DNA of 64,000 nucleotides, taken from the NCBI GenBank assembly GCA_020746105.1, contig CM036619.1:7265942-7329941 (forward strand), read 5' to 3'. The notes beneath the pieces were generated by a model that was not told where the DNA came from, searched no databases, and saw only the letters and a list, made by a program, of their open reading frames with translations. This DNA comes from Trogon surrucura. Taxonomy: Eukaryota > Chordata > Aves > Trogoniformes > Trogonidae. A program made the position numbers and the translations under genes. Below, one piece after another: positions 36,726 to 49,797 of the stretch (positions are counted from its first letter, which is position 1; every line of letters begins with the position of its first letter).

Positions 36726-37984
36726 CTTAAAATTCTGACTGTTGTTCTTTTGAAAGGTGCAGATGGATCAGGAGTGTTGTCCTAAAATACCACTGAGGTT
36801 TTCAAGTTTTAAAGCCTCTTACATAGAACTAATAGGAAAAATACACGGACAGATACATGAACTACTAGTGTTGTGTTCTGCCCACTAGATGTAAAATGCC
36901 GCAGGTGCTCAAAAGAAAGTAAATAATAAACAGCAGTTCACTAGTTTTCTGTAGTGTTTTGTGGGGTTTCTTTAATACTCTTGGAAAACAAATGCATGCC
37001 TACAATTGAAAATGTTGCCTGCTCTCTATATGTACCTGTAGTAGAACAAAAGACGTATAGGAATGATTAATAAGTAGGACTGTTTCTCAAGCACTGCCTG
37101 ATTAGCAGCATTCCCATTTACACAGTCCTCCACGTGAATTAGCAGAACAAGGGATCATCAGTGAATGACAATAATAGGTCTGGTGATGGGGTAACATAAG
37201 GAAGTCAACTCTTTCATGGTCACGTATGCTGATCATCGGGAACTTATTTATAATCAGCTCACAGTCTGTGTTTGCACAAGAGAGAAGGGAACACAGACTT
37301 CATCTTTAGTGTGTTTATTCATAATTAAATTAATTCTATTAATAGTGGCAACTATTTCAAAAGTCATTCATGTGGGTCAGTGAGGAGGTGTCCGCTAACC
37401 TCAGGAAACTAAACAAGGCTTCTAGCACAGGAGAAGAGTGCTCTCACGTTCCTCAGGCCAGTCAAATCATACCTGGCACACTCCCTTTCTTCAATGGCTT
37501 TCCATCACAGCTCTCTGCAAAGGAACCTAGAACAGGATTAAGAACACACTGTGTAGGTCCAGTATACTTAAAAACTTGTGTCAACATACACTGAAGAGAT
37601 TTACACTCCCTAATGCTGTAAGTACCTTTGAAAAACCCGCAGATGTTTACAGTATCCTGTAAGTCTGCACTGAACAGAACAGTTGTAATGGTCCCAAGGC
37701 CTGTTGGCTAAGGGAGAAAAGTGTATAAACATCTTTCTTTCACCTTGAGAAGAAAAAGTAACAACAACAAAGCGTATAGTATATTTTTAACCTCCTTTTC
37801 ATGTATTTTTACACAAGAGAAAGGAGAAGAACTTTTATAGATTTAGGTTCCTCTCAACTACTTTCAGTTGGGTAACTAACTAGTCCAGTGTATTAGGTAA
37901 TGAAGAGTATAGGAAGATTTGGGGGAGATTCTTCCTCCCATGACATGCAGAAAATTAAATATAAAGCAAAAGAACAATGTTCGT

Positions 37985-38340
37985 GATGCCTGAATGTCAT
38001 GTCCATCTTCAAGAATGAGGATACTGGAGAACTACATATCGGCTAAGCTAACCTTTGAAGGTTACGTAGCAAATCCACCCAGGTGCAAATTTCCATGTGC
38101 ATGAAGGACAAGAAGGTAACTAGAAATAGTCAACATGAATTTACCAAGGATAAATCACACCTGACCAGCCTGGTTGCCTTCTGTGGTGACTAGCATGGTA
38201 GACTCAGAGAGAGAGATCAATGTCGTGTACTCCGACAAGTGAGGCAAAATTGCACTCAGTCTGGAGATACAGGGAGTGTATGGCTGGACTCCATGATGAC
38301 TGGAAAACTAGGCTGTGTTGAAGAAATAGCTGGACAGCTG
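37985..38340 (+). pseudogene. CR1 LINE ORF2 reverse-transcriptase relic
   Basis: Broken frames on the plus strand translate to pieces of a CR1 reverse transcriptase. ENYISAKLT, around 38030, corresponds to the NYRPVSLT motif. SQHEFTKDKSHLTSLVAF, from 38128, corresponds to the Q-H-G-F-x-K-G-K-S-x-L-T-N-L motif. VVYSDK, around 38221, corresponds to the YLDFSKAF catalytic motif A with its aspartate kept. Stop codons and frame changes separate these blocks. It is an old, dead internal CR1 fragment lacking a 3' end; the next CR1 piece at 38436 is in opposite orientation. Confidence 0.75.
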
Positions 38341-38435
38341 AAATTCAAGGGAGATCGGGGGTGGGAGGAGGGAGGAAGGGGGGTGAGGCCACAGTTAATA
38401 CATTGCAGGACAGGACTTCTCTTCAGGTAGACTTC

Positions 38436-38560
38436 CATCGTGATTGAGGTTAGAAGGGACTTCTTGAGGACTTCTTATCCCTACCCCCGGTTCAAGCAGG
38501 GACACCTCGAGCAGGTTGTCGAGGATTGTGCTAATGCAGAGAACTAGTCTGAGAGTTCTG
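38436..38560 (-). mobile_element. CR1 LINE 3' fragment (old)
   Basis: GAGGTTAGAAGGGACTTCTT, then TTCAAGCAGGGACACCTCGA and GCAGGTTGTC follow the CR1 subfamily whose 3' region carries CTCAAGCAGGGTCACC. Minus orientation; the terminal 8-mers are lost. Boundaries are approximate. Confidence 0.7.
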
Positions 38561-41500
38561 TGTCACTGTCCTGCTATTTTTGTTTCTACTCGTTTTCCCT
38601 CCCAGATGATTTTTCTCATGTCTTTTGAGTGGCCTAGCAACACTAGGCATTTCTTGAGAGAAAGTCAAGCTTTTAAAATACATATCCATAAAAAAAAGTT
38701 TTGAAAGAACTTATTTTAAAATGAAATAGTAACTCTGCTCTCAAACATGTTTTCCTGCAAACCCATGTTTTTCTGGGAAAGTTTGAATTTCTGAGGAATA
38801 TTATACCAATGATAAATTTCAGTCGTCTTTTGGTTCTTCTTCTGTATAACGCAAAATGGTCTACCTGCATCACCTCTTCCTTAATATAAGAGCACTTCAA
38901 AGTTAGTGTATTTCTTAAACGTTAAGAAGTATGAAGTCTTAGATTTCCTTTAGCAGAAGTGCTACTTATTTGATGTTTCCTAATTAAAAGTTTTCCTTCA
39001 GATATTCCACAGGGGAGATAACCTTATCTATACATCTCTGAATAACAGGATAAATATACTAAAGGTTTTTATTTCCCTTCTGTGTAGCATCTATTGGTTA
39101 TTACTGAGGGCTGGATACTAATATTTCAGATACTAGACTGAAACAGGAAATCTTTTACTTCATATTGTTGTAAGTATTTATGTGTAGAATTTCAACAGTT
39201 TTTTCTAGTCTCTAGACTTTCCTTCAGCCAATCCCTTTTAAAACATTAAGCAGCAACTAACATTTATAGCATAACCATAAACTCCTTCTTGTACAATTCC
39301 TCTCAGCCAATATTCTAGCTAATCCTTAGACTTAAGATGCTTACAAACAAACAAAAACCTGTAGCCATGTTTAACAGAAGGCTCTGGAAACAAACACTGA
39401 GTATGAAAACGCCCTGATAAATACATATGCTGAGAAGGCCACGTCACAGAAATGTTTGGAGCACACGCCATCAAAAGACGGTCTGCCTTTCTTTTCTGCC
39501 TACAACAAGCAAAGCAGAAAACTCTTGCTGAAGGAAGAATGGACAGAGAGAAGAACAACAGAGAGCAGGTAACAAACATGGTTATAAAACATCCTCTCAC
39601 CTACTCCTACCTTTCTGGAATAGTCCTCTCCATACTGTGCAGCAACCCAAATCTACATGCATTGCTATGAGAGGCACCTTCAGTGATTTTGTTCAAGTGT
39701 CAGTTTATTTCCAGACCCCATGAATTGCTGCTGTTTTCAAGGTATCAGCCAAGCTGGATTTGGAACAGAAGTATGAGTGCCATTCGCCACACTTGCTTCA
39801 GACATCTAAGGTTTAAACATCCAAGTAAGTTTAACTGGCCAAGTGAGTCAAAGGGGGAAAGCAGGGTGCTTCAAGAGGGTGAGCCACTTGATCTCAATGC
39901 AATTCTGTCTCAAGAATATGAGCCATCCTGTGAGCTTATTTTTGTTGACTATAAGGGGAGCCTGGGCAACCGGTGAAGAGTCTGTCATCTGACCCGTAGA
40001 CACATAAAGCCGTAGTGAAAAAATCAGCCTGTTTATATAACAAAATTAAGAGACTTCTGTTAACTTACTAAGTAGATGCTGTTTCTCAAAAAGCGTAATT
40101 TGCAAGTTAACTGCAGCAATATACAAGATTTCTGATGTTTTTTGTGTGAGGAATGAGAGTTTTGTCGATATGTTAATACCAGTAAATACCAACCTACCAC
40201 TGTTTTTACTATAAAGGCAATAAGATATGCATTAACGTATGTAACATATCAAGAAGTGCAGAATTCATAATTGTTAATGGTATTTTGATCATCTTAATCC
40301 TCACATATTACTCTATTAGCCTACAAATCAGGAAAAAAAAGTGCTTTCTTGTGGTTAGAGTTATTGCAAAACAATCATGGATCCATTACTTTCAAATTCA
40401 GACACAGTTATTAGATTATTCAATCTAGTCTGCCATGGAGGAAAACCAGCAGAAGCCCATTCTTCTGTACATAGCTTGCTGCTATGGTTAATCACTCTCA
40501 TTTGAGCCTTATTTCTCATTTAAAACTGCAGGGCCTTTACACTCAGCATTAGTTCTCAATTTTTTTCACTACTAGATTAGAGTCATTTAGCACTTGTTAT
40601 TTTCTCCCTGTACAAGCAATTATAAAGCATAGTCAAGCTTTTCAAGCCTCTCACAGTAAGACATCTTCTGTCCTTTGAATTATTCTTCTGAAAGGCCTTT
40701 ATGAAATGCATTAAATTATATGCATGCTCATATAAATATTATTCAGGAGTACACAAAGTGACCTTTGAAAGGGGTATCGATTGTGACATGTACAAAAAAT
40801 TATCTGCTTATAACTTTGAAGGATATCACGAAAAAAATTGATGAAGTTATTTCTACTATAGGAGGGATTCCAATACTAGGTAGAAAAAATATGGCAGTTA
40901 TCATAGACTGTGCCTGTGACCTGTGCTTCTCTTACCCCTCTTGCCTAGGATGCATCACTTAATAACATCAAATACGTTTAAATCAAGAGTGAACTCCAGG
41001 GACCGTAAGCCAAAACCCCTGACATTTTAAAGATTAGCAGCTATTAGTATCTAGCTCAGGTAATACACACTCCAGAATAGGGAGGTTTTCCTCTTCCATT
41101 CCAGAATTCGAAATCCAAAATGACTTTTAGCATTTAATTTGTTTTTTTTTAAAGCCTGTCTTCCCCACCCCCACTCATTTTCCTGTTGTGCAATATGCTT
41201 ATATTACTTTTTCCATTTTCATTTCCTCATATCTGGAATGAGTAAAATAAAAAAGTAAACGCAGCTCATGACCAGCACCATAAAACATACTGCAAAATTT
41301 TACCACAATCCCTTACACATTTATTCTTCAGGTTTTTTCCAGAGAAGTAACTGCCTGAGGATCATCTCCGCTTTCTTATCTTATAATTCCTTAATTCTGT
41401 CAGTCTTGAAGGGACTTTATTTCTAATGTAGAAATAATATAATCTTCAAGTGAATAATGAAAAACCACACACACTTTTCTTATTAATATGCTGTATGAGA

Positions 41501-44500
41501 AAATCATCACTAGAATATTTTAAATATCTAAGGTTCTATTCAAACCATTTCAAGTTAAATTCTCAAGTGCTGTAAAAGAGTGAAACTTATACTAAACAGA
41601 ATAAGACTAGTTTTCATGTGTGGATAATTCTGATCATCATCATTAGTCAGATGATTTCCATTATGCATGTAGGCAGCATTCACCTTAGTTTATACTTAGT
41701 CTTCTCATTTGCTTTTTAAGCCTGTAATTAACTATTGAGAAACGTCTACTGAATTTTCAAAACAACACTTATATTGCAATATGAACATCACAAAATTATT
41801 TAGTAAGAGTCCAAAGTCCTTGAATGTATGTTTAGCACTCTAATTCTGTAGCAGTCTTACCAACTGAAACAAAAAGATCCTCACGGATTTCTAAACTTGT
41901 AATTCCTTTTTTTCAGAAGATAAACTTGGTCACCAGCATACATGCCTCCTCTTTTAATTTATAGTGTAGTGAATTCTGTGAGATGAAGTCTGCGTATTTC
42001 CTCTCAGAAGAAACACACAAGAAACAGTTACCTCCATATTAAAAAAAAAACAACTCTTAACAGAGCAGTGAAGAAACAAGGCAATTTAACAAATTAAGAC
42101 AAATTGTTCCATCTTCATGAGATGTTTAAGGACTTTCACGAGTCTCTCACAAATCACAGGATCTTTTACAAGTAGATCAACAACCACAGCACAAGTTACC
42201 ACTATGAACTATTGAGTTCATAGGTTGCTGCCTGAGTAAGCATTTGGAGCAATTCAGTTTTGCATTAAAGAAAAAAAGAAAACCCACAACCAAAAAACCA
42301 CCATCAACAAAAAATGTTTATGAAAATCAGTGAAAATAAACAATTTTACCTTCACAAGGGGGTCAACAATTCAGGTGAAAACTTCGTTATAAATTTTGGT
42401 AACAACATAAATATAAGGTCATTTAAGCTATTTTATACCAAGTAGTTCTAGGCATAAAGAACTGTTTAAGTGTTTATCTTTTGCAAAAGCAGATACTCAA
42501 CTCCAAGGACTGATTGATTTCTCAGAGGGTAATAAGAGCAGAACCTTGTTTAGTCAGGAGTTCTAAGCTCAGAACTTTTTTATCTTGAAAGAGCAAGAGT
42601 TATTTTGCTTACTGGGTATAAAGATTCCTGAGAAATCTTGTCATACACCTTTATTAAATCTAAATTATTTTAATTTCATAATATTCAAGTACCTCTCTGA
42701 CTGAAAAGTTTCCATTAAGCCCATTCCCTAGTTTGCTATGTGTAGGGACATCAACATTTCATGCTTTCTTAATGCTTTCCCAATACGGAACCTAAAAAAG
42801 AACTACACAGCAAAACAGCTTTATTTCTGCCCTCGGCTACAATTTCTAAGCATTTTTAAAATCCCGAGTTTGCCAGGGATGTTCTCTTGACTTGCAATTG
42901 TAGAGAAAGCCTGCCTGAAGACAAGGGTCAATGCACTGCAAACTCACTGAAGTATCTGAGGCTGCACAAACATTTATCATCTTAGCAATATGTGCTTTAA
43001 CACTAAATACCTTCAATAATTTCCATTACCAAAGGGGTTTTTCTCCCCATTAAACAAATGCAGCTGTCTTGGACAAAAATGCTGAGCTTATGAAAATTAT
43101 TCTCAATCCTTTCATCCAATTAATCTTTTTCATAAACTTAAAGTCAATGATATTCCTGGTGCACATTTACTCAGCTGCAACAGTAGTGAGGTTCTCAGGC
43201 ATTAGTAACCTGGAAATTCTACTACAAGTTGTGCCTTTTAGCACACAATTGCAAACCTGCTACAAAAATCCATCTATAATGCTAAAATAGTTTAAAAAGA
43301 TTGCAAAGTTCTGTGTGGAGAGATGGAAGCAGAACTGCACAACAGCAGATTTTTATTAAGTTTAACTTTGCACGTCGATCTTTAATTTTTCATTGTTTTT
43401 GCCCAAAAGGATGAAGTCCCAACTCGACAAGTATGCCCTTGCCTTATCGTTTAGAATGACCTCTAGGTTTGTTCTATTACACACAGTCACAGAATATTAT
43501 TTCACCCATTTATTATGCAGCTAAATGTGGCAACATCCCCACATCTAGATAAACACTATTGGAAAGGCTGTGATGCAGACTGGACAACTCATTTGCAGCA
43601 GCAGGATCATGTCCTTGCTCTAAACCTTTAAGTAAAGCAATGTCACAAAGAACTGGTATCACAGAACAGAGCCTCAGGGCTGTCCCGCAACGATGGTTAA
43701 AGTCACCAGTGGCAGCAAAGGCAGGATGCACGTATATACATGGTCCCCTGAAGTAAATGACAAAACTATTGCAATGAGACACCAGATTTCCCTCAAAACA
43801 CAGTCATCAGAAATACATAAATCACTACCTAGTGATTATCAAAGCCAGTAGAAATCAAGTCCATGATTCAAAGCATGGAAAGACTCAGTCCTCAAGTTTT
43901 TAGTGAAATGAAGTAAAGTATTTGCAAGTCTACATCATGGAAAGTCCACACCAACTCACTTTGACTGGACCTCAGCAGCTTCTACCACTCAGTAATTGGA
44001 TGAGATTTCAGAAAAATTACTGAATTTTCAAGATATATTTTAATATGTGACGATCAAACCTACTAGCAAAATATTTTAGTATTACGGAGCTCTGTTGTTC
44101 ATGACTCCAGAGTGGAAGGCTTCATACCTCACTCCTTAAATGGTTCAGAGCACTCCTCAAATGAAATTGTGTTGGTAATCCTGGCGTCCAGTCCAAATTA
44201 CAGCAAGTGAAATTGCATTCTGCTTATCTAAATTCCCCCCACAGTATCCACATAAAATTTTTATACTTGGCTAGCATTTAAAACGTTAGGTGCTGTTCCA
44301 CACCAGAGGTTCCTGCCTGTCAGTCTGAAGGGAATCATTATTATACATCTCTTGCACTTATTCAAAGGTTTTGGGATTTTGCTTTTACTTATTTAAATAA
44401 TGACTATTGCTTGCTGTGGAAAATATTGTGGAAATGCAGTTGTAGTAGTGAAAGATAATGGCAGGGAAAATCTTGCCAGATTGTGAGATTAACTGATAAA

Positions 44501-45519
44501 ATAACCTTAAATATTTGAAGGTTAAATACTAGAGGTGTGGGTTGTTTTTTTTTTTTTTAACACTGTCAAAGTTTTCTTTATCTATTAAAAAAGGTGTCAG
44601 TGCTAGGGATAATAGGAAATCTTAGTTTTCTCCACATCCCCATAAATTCCAAAGCCATCCTTCAGAAGTCAGTATATGCTAATGCAAGTTATGAATATAT
44701 GTCAAAGAGGAGGCATTTGGTGTGAAGCTATTAAGTGATATTGTTTATTTTCAAAATAAGACAGACCCAAATCATACTTTTGTGACGAATCTGAGATGCA
44801 GTGAAGAAGAATACATCTGATGGAACATAAGTAAGGAATGGGACAATCCCACTTTGCAAGCAGTATTTAGAAAAAAAAGAACATGAGAAATTTAATTATC
44901 AGAATTTTATTTCTGTTACAAATTATCACAATCACTATTAATATAAAACATAACGCACTGAGGAAACATGACTGTTAGATACAAGATTTATCAAGGTGTA
45001 AAAGCCTTATCCAAGACTCTACTACTAGAAAATCTCTGACTGTATATTAGAGAAAACATTTCTATGCATCAAACACCAAGTGAAAGAGAATAAGCAGCAT
45101 ATTATAATTGACAGGGATTAAAACACCTTCATGATATACAAGTTTCTGAAGGAAATGGAAGCTGGAGTATCATCTCTGCCCAAGAGTCTTGCTTTGAGTA
45201 GATCTGTTTACAATTAGCTATTAAGAAAAGCTTCGGCATAAAACACCAGTCTTCATTTCTACTTATCCATGTTGTTCATACATTAGACAAGCTACTTCCA
45301 GAAGCATTTAAATTCTAGTCATGAGGCTTCACACACTCTCTTACACTTGCTGCATAAGGCTAAAAAGAGTGACTAAAGGGACATGAGGTTGCATTATTGC
45401 TTTGTAACAGGAACTTAGATGAAAATTCTTTATTGAGCTCCAAATAAAACACCATCGCGTCACTAAACAATTAAGATTTTAAATATACAATTATTTTAAA
45501 AAGTGTATACTGTTATACA
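38561..45519. other. Intergenic, very AT-rich, no gene or recognised transposon
   Basis: About 7 kb of unique AT-rich DNA downstream of the candidate terminal exon. Only short frames are present, none with a recognisable product, and I identified no CR1 or LTR copy in it. The absence of insertions over this length may be chance or may reflect constraint. Confidence 0.55.
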
Positions 45520-45655
45520 CTGTTATACACTTTAAGGCTTTAATACAAGAAATACTGAACAGGATTTTCATACTCCGCAGCCTGTCTCACTGTTGTCTAG
45601 TCACACGGATAAGCACAATGCTCTAAGCAGTCCGTAATTAACATGGCAGAAGTTC
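45520..45655 (-). other. Candidate alternative terminal exon with poly(A) signal
   Basis: On the minus strand a pyrimidine tract (CATTTTTTTCTTTTTCAG) ends at 45656. It is followed by about 110 nt and then ATTAAA (45539-45544). Beyond that lies GTGTATAACAGTGTATAACA, a GU-containing stretch with a 10-bp duplication. This is the structure of a 3' terminal exon. It is the natural splice partner for the 57-bp exon at 48827-48883. There is no donor and no long frame. The 3' end is approximate. Confidence 0.4.
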
Positions 45656-46031
45656 CTGAAAAAGAAAAAAATGTAATTTATTTGTATACATCCTGAGACT
45701 AGTGACTATGCATTCTTTGAAGACTGTCAGATTATACGCAGTGGGATCAGGTAATTATGCATATAATGTATGTAGATTTATGGAAACCACTACGAAACTG
45801 CCATCATTGAAATTCAGCAGAAACATGATAAAAAGGTACAATAACGTCAAATTAGTAATATGATCATTATTGATCATTAACATTACTTGTCTGACCAGTA
45901 ACATACAACAACTGAGCAGTGTCAGAAGACAAACCCCTGCTAGAATGGAGAGGCACTTCTAGGTTAGTTTGTCACAACAAAAGAAAGGCTGCCTTCTACA
46001 CTGATCTATTTTTTTATTTTTACATAACTTT

Positions 46032-46715
46032 TCACAGACCCACAGAACTTTAGCGGTTGGAAGAGACCTCAAAAGATGATCTAGTCCAACCCCCCTGCCA
46101 GAGCAGGATCACCTACAGTAGGTCACACAGGAACGTGTCCAGGCGGGGTTTGAATGTCTCCAAAGAAGGAGACTCCACAACCTCCCTGGGCAGCCTGTGC
46201 CAGGGCTCCGTCACCCTCACAGGGTAAAAGCTCTTCCTCATGTTTCTGTGGAACCTCCTATGTTTCAGCTTGCACCCTTGTCCTATCATTGTATGTCACT
46301 GAAAAGAGCCTGTCTCTGTCCTCCCGACACTCCCCCTCGACATATTTATAGACATGAATGAGGTCACCCCTCAGGCTCCTCTTCTCCAAGCTAAAGAGAC
46401 CCAGCTCCTTCAGCCTTTCCTCAGAAGGGAGATGTTCCACTCCCTTCATCATCTTTGTGGCTCTGCGCTGGACTCTCTCCAGCACTTCCCTGTCCCTCTT
46501 GAGCTGAGGGGCCCGGAACTGGACACAATATTCCAGATGTGGCCTCACCAGGGCAGAGTAGAGGGGCAGGAGGACCTCTCTCGACCTACTTGCTCCTCCC
46601 CTTCTAATACACCCCAGGATGCCATCGGCCTTCTTGGCCACGAGGGCACACTGCTGGCTCATTGTCATCCTGCTGTCCACCAGGTCCCTTTCCCCTACGC
46701 TGCTCTCCAACAGGT
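46032..46715 (-). mobile_element. CR1 LINE 3' fragment with ORF2 C-terminus
   Basis: About 680 bp in minus orientation, covering the ORF2 C-terminus and 3' region. The minus-strand frame 46710-46258 encodes typical CR1 ORF2 C-terminal sequence: [50 protein letters not shown] and [20 protein letters not shown]. It lacks a few residues after VGERDL compared with the copy at 62450-63131. It goes out of frame before the end (DRTRVQAET then stop), so the last 50-odd residues are lost. The 3' 8-mers are degraded (CACAGACCCACAGAAC). The element lies between the two candidate alternative exons of KHDRBS3. Confidence 0.92.
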
Positions 46716-47496
46716 CAGTTTTTGCCCGTGTTCAATCTAATGGGTTTCATTTCAGAGATTATGCCAAATTAGAAACCAAAACAAAACAGAAAAGGATAGT
46801 GAAACACAATGCTAGTGCATGTTTTTTCAGGAACTGTCAAGAGAAGTTTTGTACTGCAAATACGTAGTTTCTAAGAACATCTAAAACCGGCTGTTGGAAC
46901 TGATATGGTTTATTGTACATATATGTACAGAGCATAAGAATTGACACAATTTTTTTAAGAGGCATGAGAACACAGTTTCTTCTGAGAAATAAGATGTATC
47001 AATGTGGACCATAGGAGGAAGGAAGACAATGGATTTTAAAATCCTACCACTGTTACATTCACTATATGCAGACTTTCCTAGATGTACCAAATTTAGACCT
47101 TTCAACTCATTAAAAGACCAAATAAAAATCGGACTCAGAAGGTTAACTTCTCTGTCACGCTGTGCCACCGGCTACCCTGTCTCATCAGATGCGTGTGGCA
47201 CACGACCAAAACAACCACTTCTGCCTGTCGCAGGGGTGTGCTCTTAGACAAGGGGAAAATTTTATTTCACTTATTCGCGTGACCTGCAATATCTAGTCAT
47301 ATGACACCCTGCCACACAATGGTGCACCGAGACAGTCTCTGCATCATTTGACAGGGACACACTTTTTTCTTCCCTGCAAACGGTACCTGAAACAATTTAA
47401 GGGTTTATAGGACCTCAGGGCAAAGCAGCAGGAAAGTGGCACAACTGGATGCTGATACATGATGGCATTAAAAAAAGAAAAAAGGGAAAAAGTGTT

Positions 47497-47703
47497 GGAT
47501 AAATATTACAGAAGGTTGAATTTATGCATTGCACTGGAACAGGTTGCCCAGAGAAGCTGTGGATGCCTCATCCCTGGAAGTGCTCAAGACCAGGTTGGAC
47601 AGGGCTTTGAAAAACCTGGTCTGGTGGGAGGTGTCCCTGCCCATGGCAGAGTGGTTGGAACTAGATGATCGTTAAGGTCTCTTCCAACTCAAACCATTCT
47701 ATA
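47497..47703 (+). mobile_element. CR1 LINE 3' end
   Basis: Plus-orientation copy: GCACTGGAACAGGTTGCCCA, GAAGCTGTGGATGCCTCATC, CTGGTGGGAGGTGTCCCTGC, AACTAGATGATCGTTAAGGT, then CCATTCTATAAT. It is a different, 5'-truncated subfamily from the 46-kb copy and lies in the opposite orientation. Confidence 0.9.
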
Positions 47704-48826
47704 ATTTGTTTACTAGCCATCCTTGCCACTAGATAATTTTAGTTTCATCGTATATGGCCCATATAATACTATATATTTGCAAATGAAAATTAGTCATGAC
47801 TTCTGTAACGCATCATATTATGCGATTTAAGACGTGAATAGAAACTGAGATTCAGCTAATTCCATTATAAATAGTTTTAAAATATATTTATATATTCCAT
47901 CTTTCCGTAGCAATTCTAGCAGATGGTATCAAATCTTTGCCCCAGAGGGCAGAAATCTTCTCCAAGCTTTCCTAGCCTTAAAAGGGTCCTCTACTTTAAA
48001 ATCTTTAAAATACTCTCAAAGTTGTTCTAAAGCCATTTTGTACGTACAAAAAAATGCCTTTAGCCTGTGACAGCAGTCTCTTACTGCGGTACACTGAGGC
48101 AGTGCAACGTATGCAATATATCAAAGTATAGAGCTCTATTCCTCTAAATCACATCAACTAAAGGCACTGAGATCATGAAGTTAGCAGGAAGAATAACCAC
48201 TCTAAATAAGACATAAAGGAAAAAAAAAAGTTCTATTTTAAATATGCACAACCTGAACATAAATACAGTTAAATTAGTTTTTAGTATACCGACTTCACCA
48301 GAAACAGTAGAGCTAGCTATTCTACATCTAATGTTTCTCAATGGACTTGTTCTGCTTCATTTGTGCCAAAAATCAGTCTGCTCCTTGTGCAGAAATGCTT
48401 GACTTAAGAAAAAAAAAAAATCATTCCACAAAATGCTTTCTTCAGCTTTGGGAAACCATTTTAGACGTGTTTGTTGACCAGATTAGAGTTTTCAATTCCC
48501 ATTTGAACACTACTAGCTTAAAATTGCATTAATTTTCTTTCACCTTTATCTGCCCAATGAAATACTTAACTGGTTGAAATACTGTCAAAGCTATGTATAA
48601 CTTTCAGTAAAGAAATAGCCAGAGGACAGTGTCCACACACTGGGACATTTTAATGTCCTGTTTAATGACAGCTTAAAACTAAGATCATTCCCACTAGAAT
48701 TGAACATGGCCAATGATTTTTGGTGGTCTCCAGCTCAGTATCTGTAATCATTATGTAAATTAAAGCTTTGTGTAAAAAGAAAAAAGCTCTGTTAACTAAA
48801 TTTTACAGAGGAGTAAAGGTACTTAC

Positions 48827-48883
48827 CAAAGCATCAGAAGATTAAGGTTTTTGTTCTCTTGGCTGTCCAAGGAGGTGGGTTTC
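48827..48883 (-). other. Candidate alternative exon downstream of KHDRBS3 (57 bp)
   Basis: On the minus strand an exceptionally strong acceptor, a run of 14 T then CTCTTGTCAG, precedes 57 nt that end in TTTG before the donor GTAAGTACC. From the KHDRBS3 penultimate exon (phase 1) the reading frame continues as G-NPPPWTAKRTKTLIF and then TGA. The stop lies 7 nt before the donor, so such a transcript should escape nonsense-mediated decay. Alternatively it is an exon of a separate non-coding RNA. Splice signals are seen directly; membership in KHDRBS3 is inference. Confidence 0.5.
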
Positions 48884-49797
48884 CTGACAAGAGAAAAAAA
48901 AAAAAAAGATATTATTACTAAATTTCAAAGACTTCCAAATAAAAGCTAAAGAAAACAATAAAATCAAACTATAATTAATAGAAACTTAATGATTACCAAA
49001 AAGCTTTAGAAAACATTTGTAATGTTTAAGTTACTAGAATTTATGGAAAAATAACATATTACAAACTACTGGTTATGAGGTTTTACAGTTGTTTAATAGG
49101 GAATAGTTTGTCCAAATTTAACTAGCTAAGCTAAGGCTTTTTAGATTACCGATACAAATTAAACGTTTTAAAATGAGAATTTAGGTGTCCTCAAAGTCTT
49201 TCCTACATTCTAAAATCAAACTTTCTAAGTTGTAGCCTCCCTGTTTTTATTGGTTATATTAAGATAAATTAAGTGAGATTAAAATCTTATTTGATTTATT
49301 TACCTTTGCAAATGAAGACCGTTTTAAGGGTTACACATCCTCTGCCTCTGACGAAAGCGACCTCAATTAGTCAAGTCAGAAAGTCTTTAAAAGCTTTGTG
49401 TTTATTGCTTCCAGCACGGAGCGAGGTGGTCATTAACGTGCCAAAATTCTCATAAAAATTCCAAAGTTGCACTAGTGAAAAAATGCTCAACAAGATGAAA
49501 ACTAGTCACATCTTCTTCAGAAAATTCATTAGCTATTTTAAACCATTTTTAACAAAAGTGTTTTGATTTAATGTGGCACTCAAGCAGATCCATACCATTT
49601 GGATACTTTAAACAGCATTTATATCTACTGTGAGTATATATGTATATACACATTTAGGTTTATACCATATTTTTTAAGAAGTTGCGCAATGTTTAATATG
49701 AGCCTTTTATGCTGACCACTGTTAAACATTTCTCCCTGTTTACTACTATTTATGAAGTTTTATTATAAGATAAAGCATAAAATTAATCTCACACACA

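Larger units (their letters stand above)
30193..37984. other. Intergenic, mostly unique sequence
   Basis: Apart from the solo LTR at 31905-32828, a GAAA microsatellite at 30554-30569, A/C-rich tracts near 30825-30900, and the purine tract at 35338-35400, this is unique AT-rich DNA with no recognised gene. Two segments are flagged separately as possible regulatory elements. Confidence 0.6.

Noticed and set aside
46354-46740. 128-codon plus-strand open frame
   Set aside because: It is the antisense of the CR1 ORF2 C-terminus at this place; a similar antisense frame occurs at the other CR1 copy (62840-63199).
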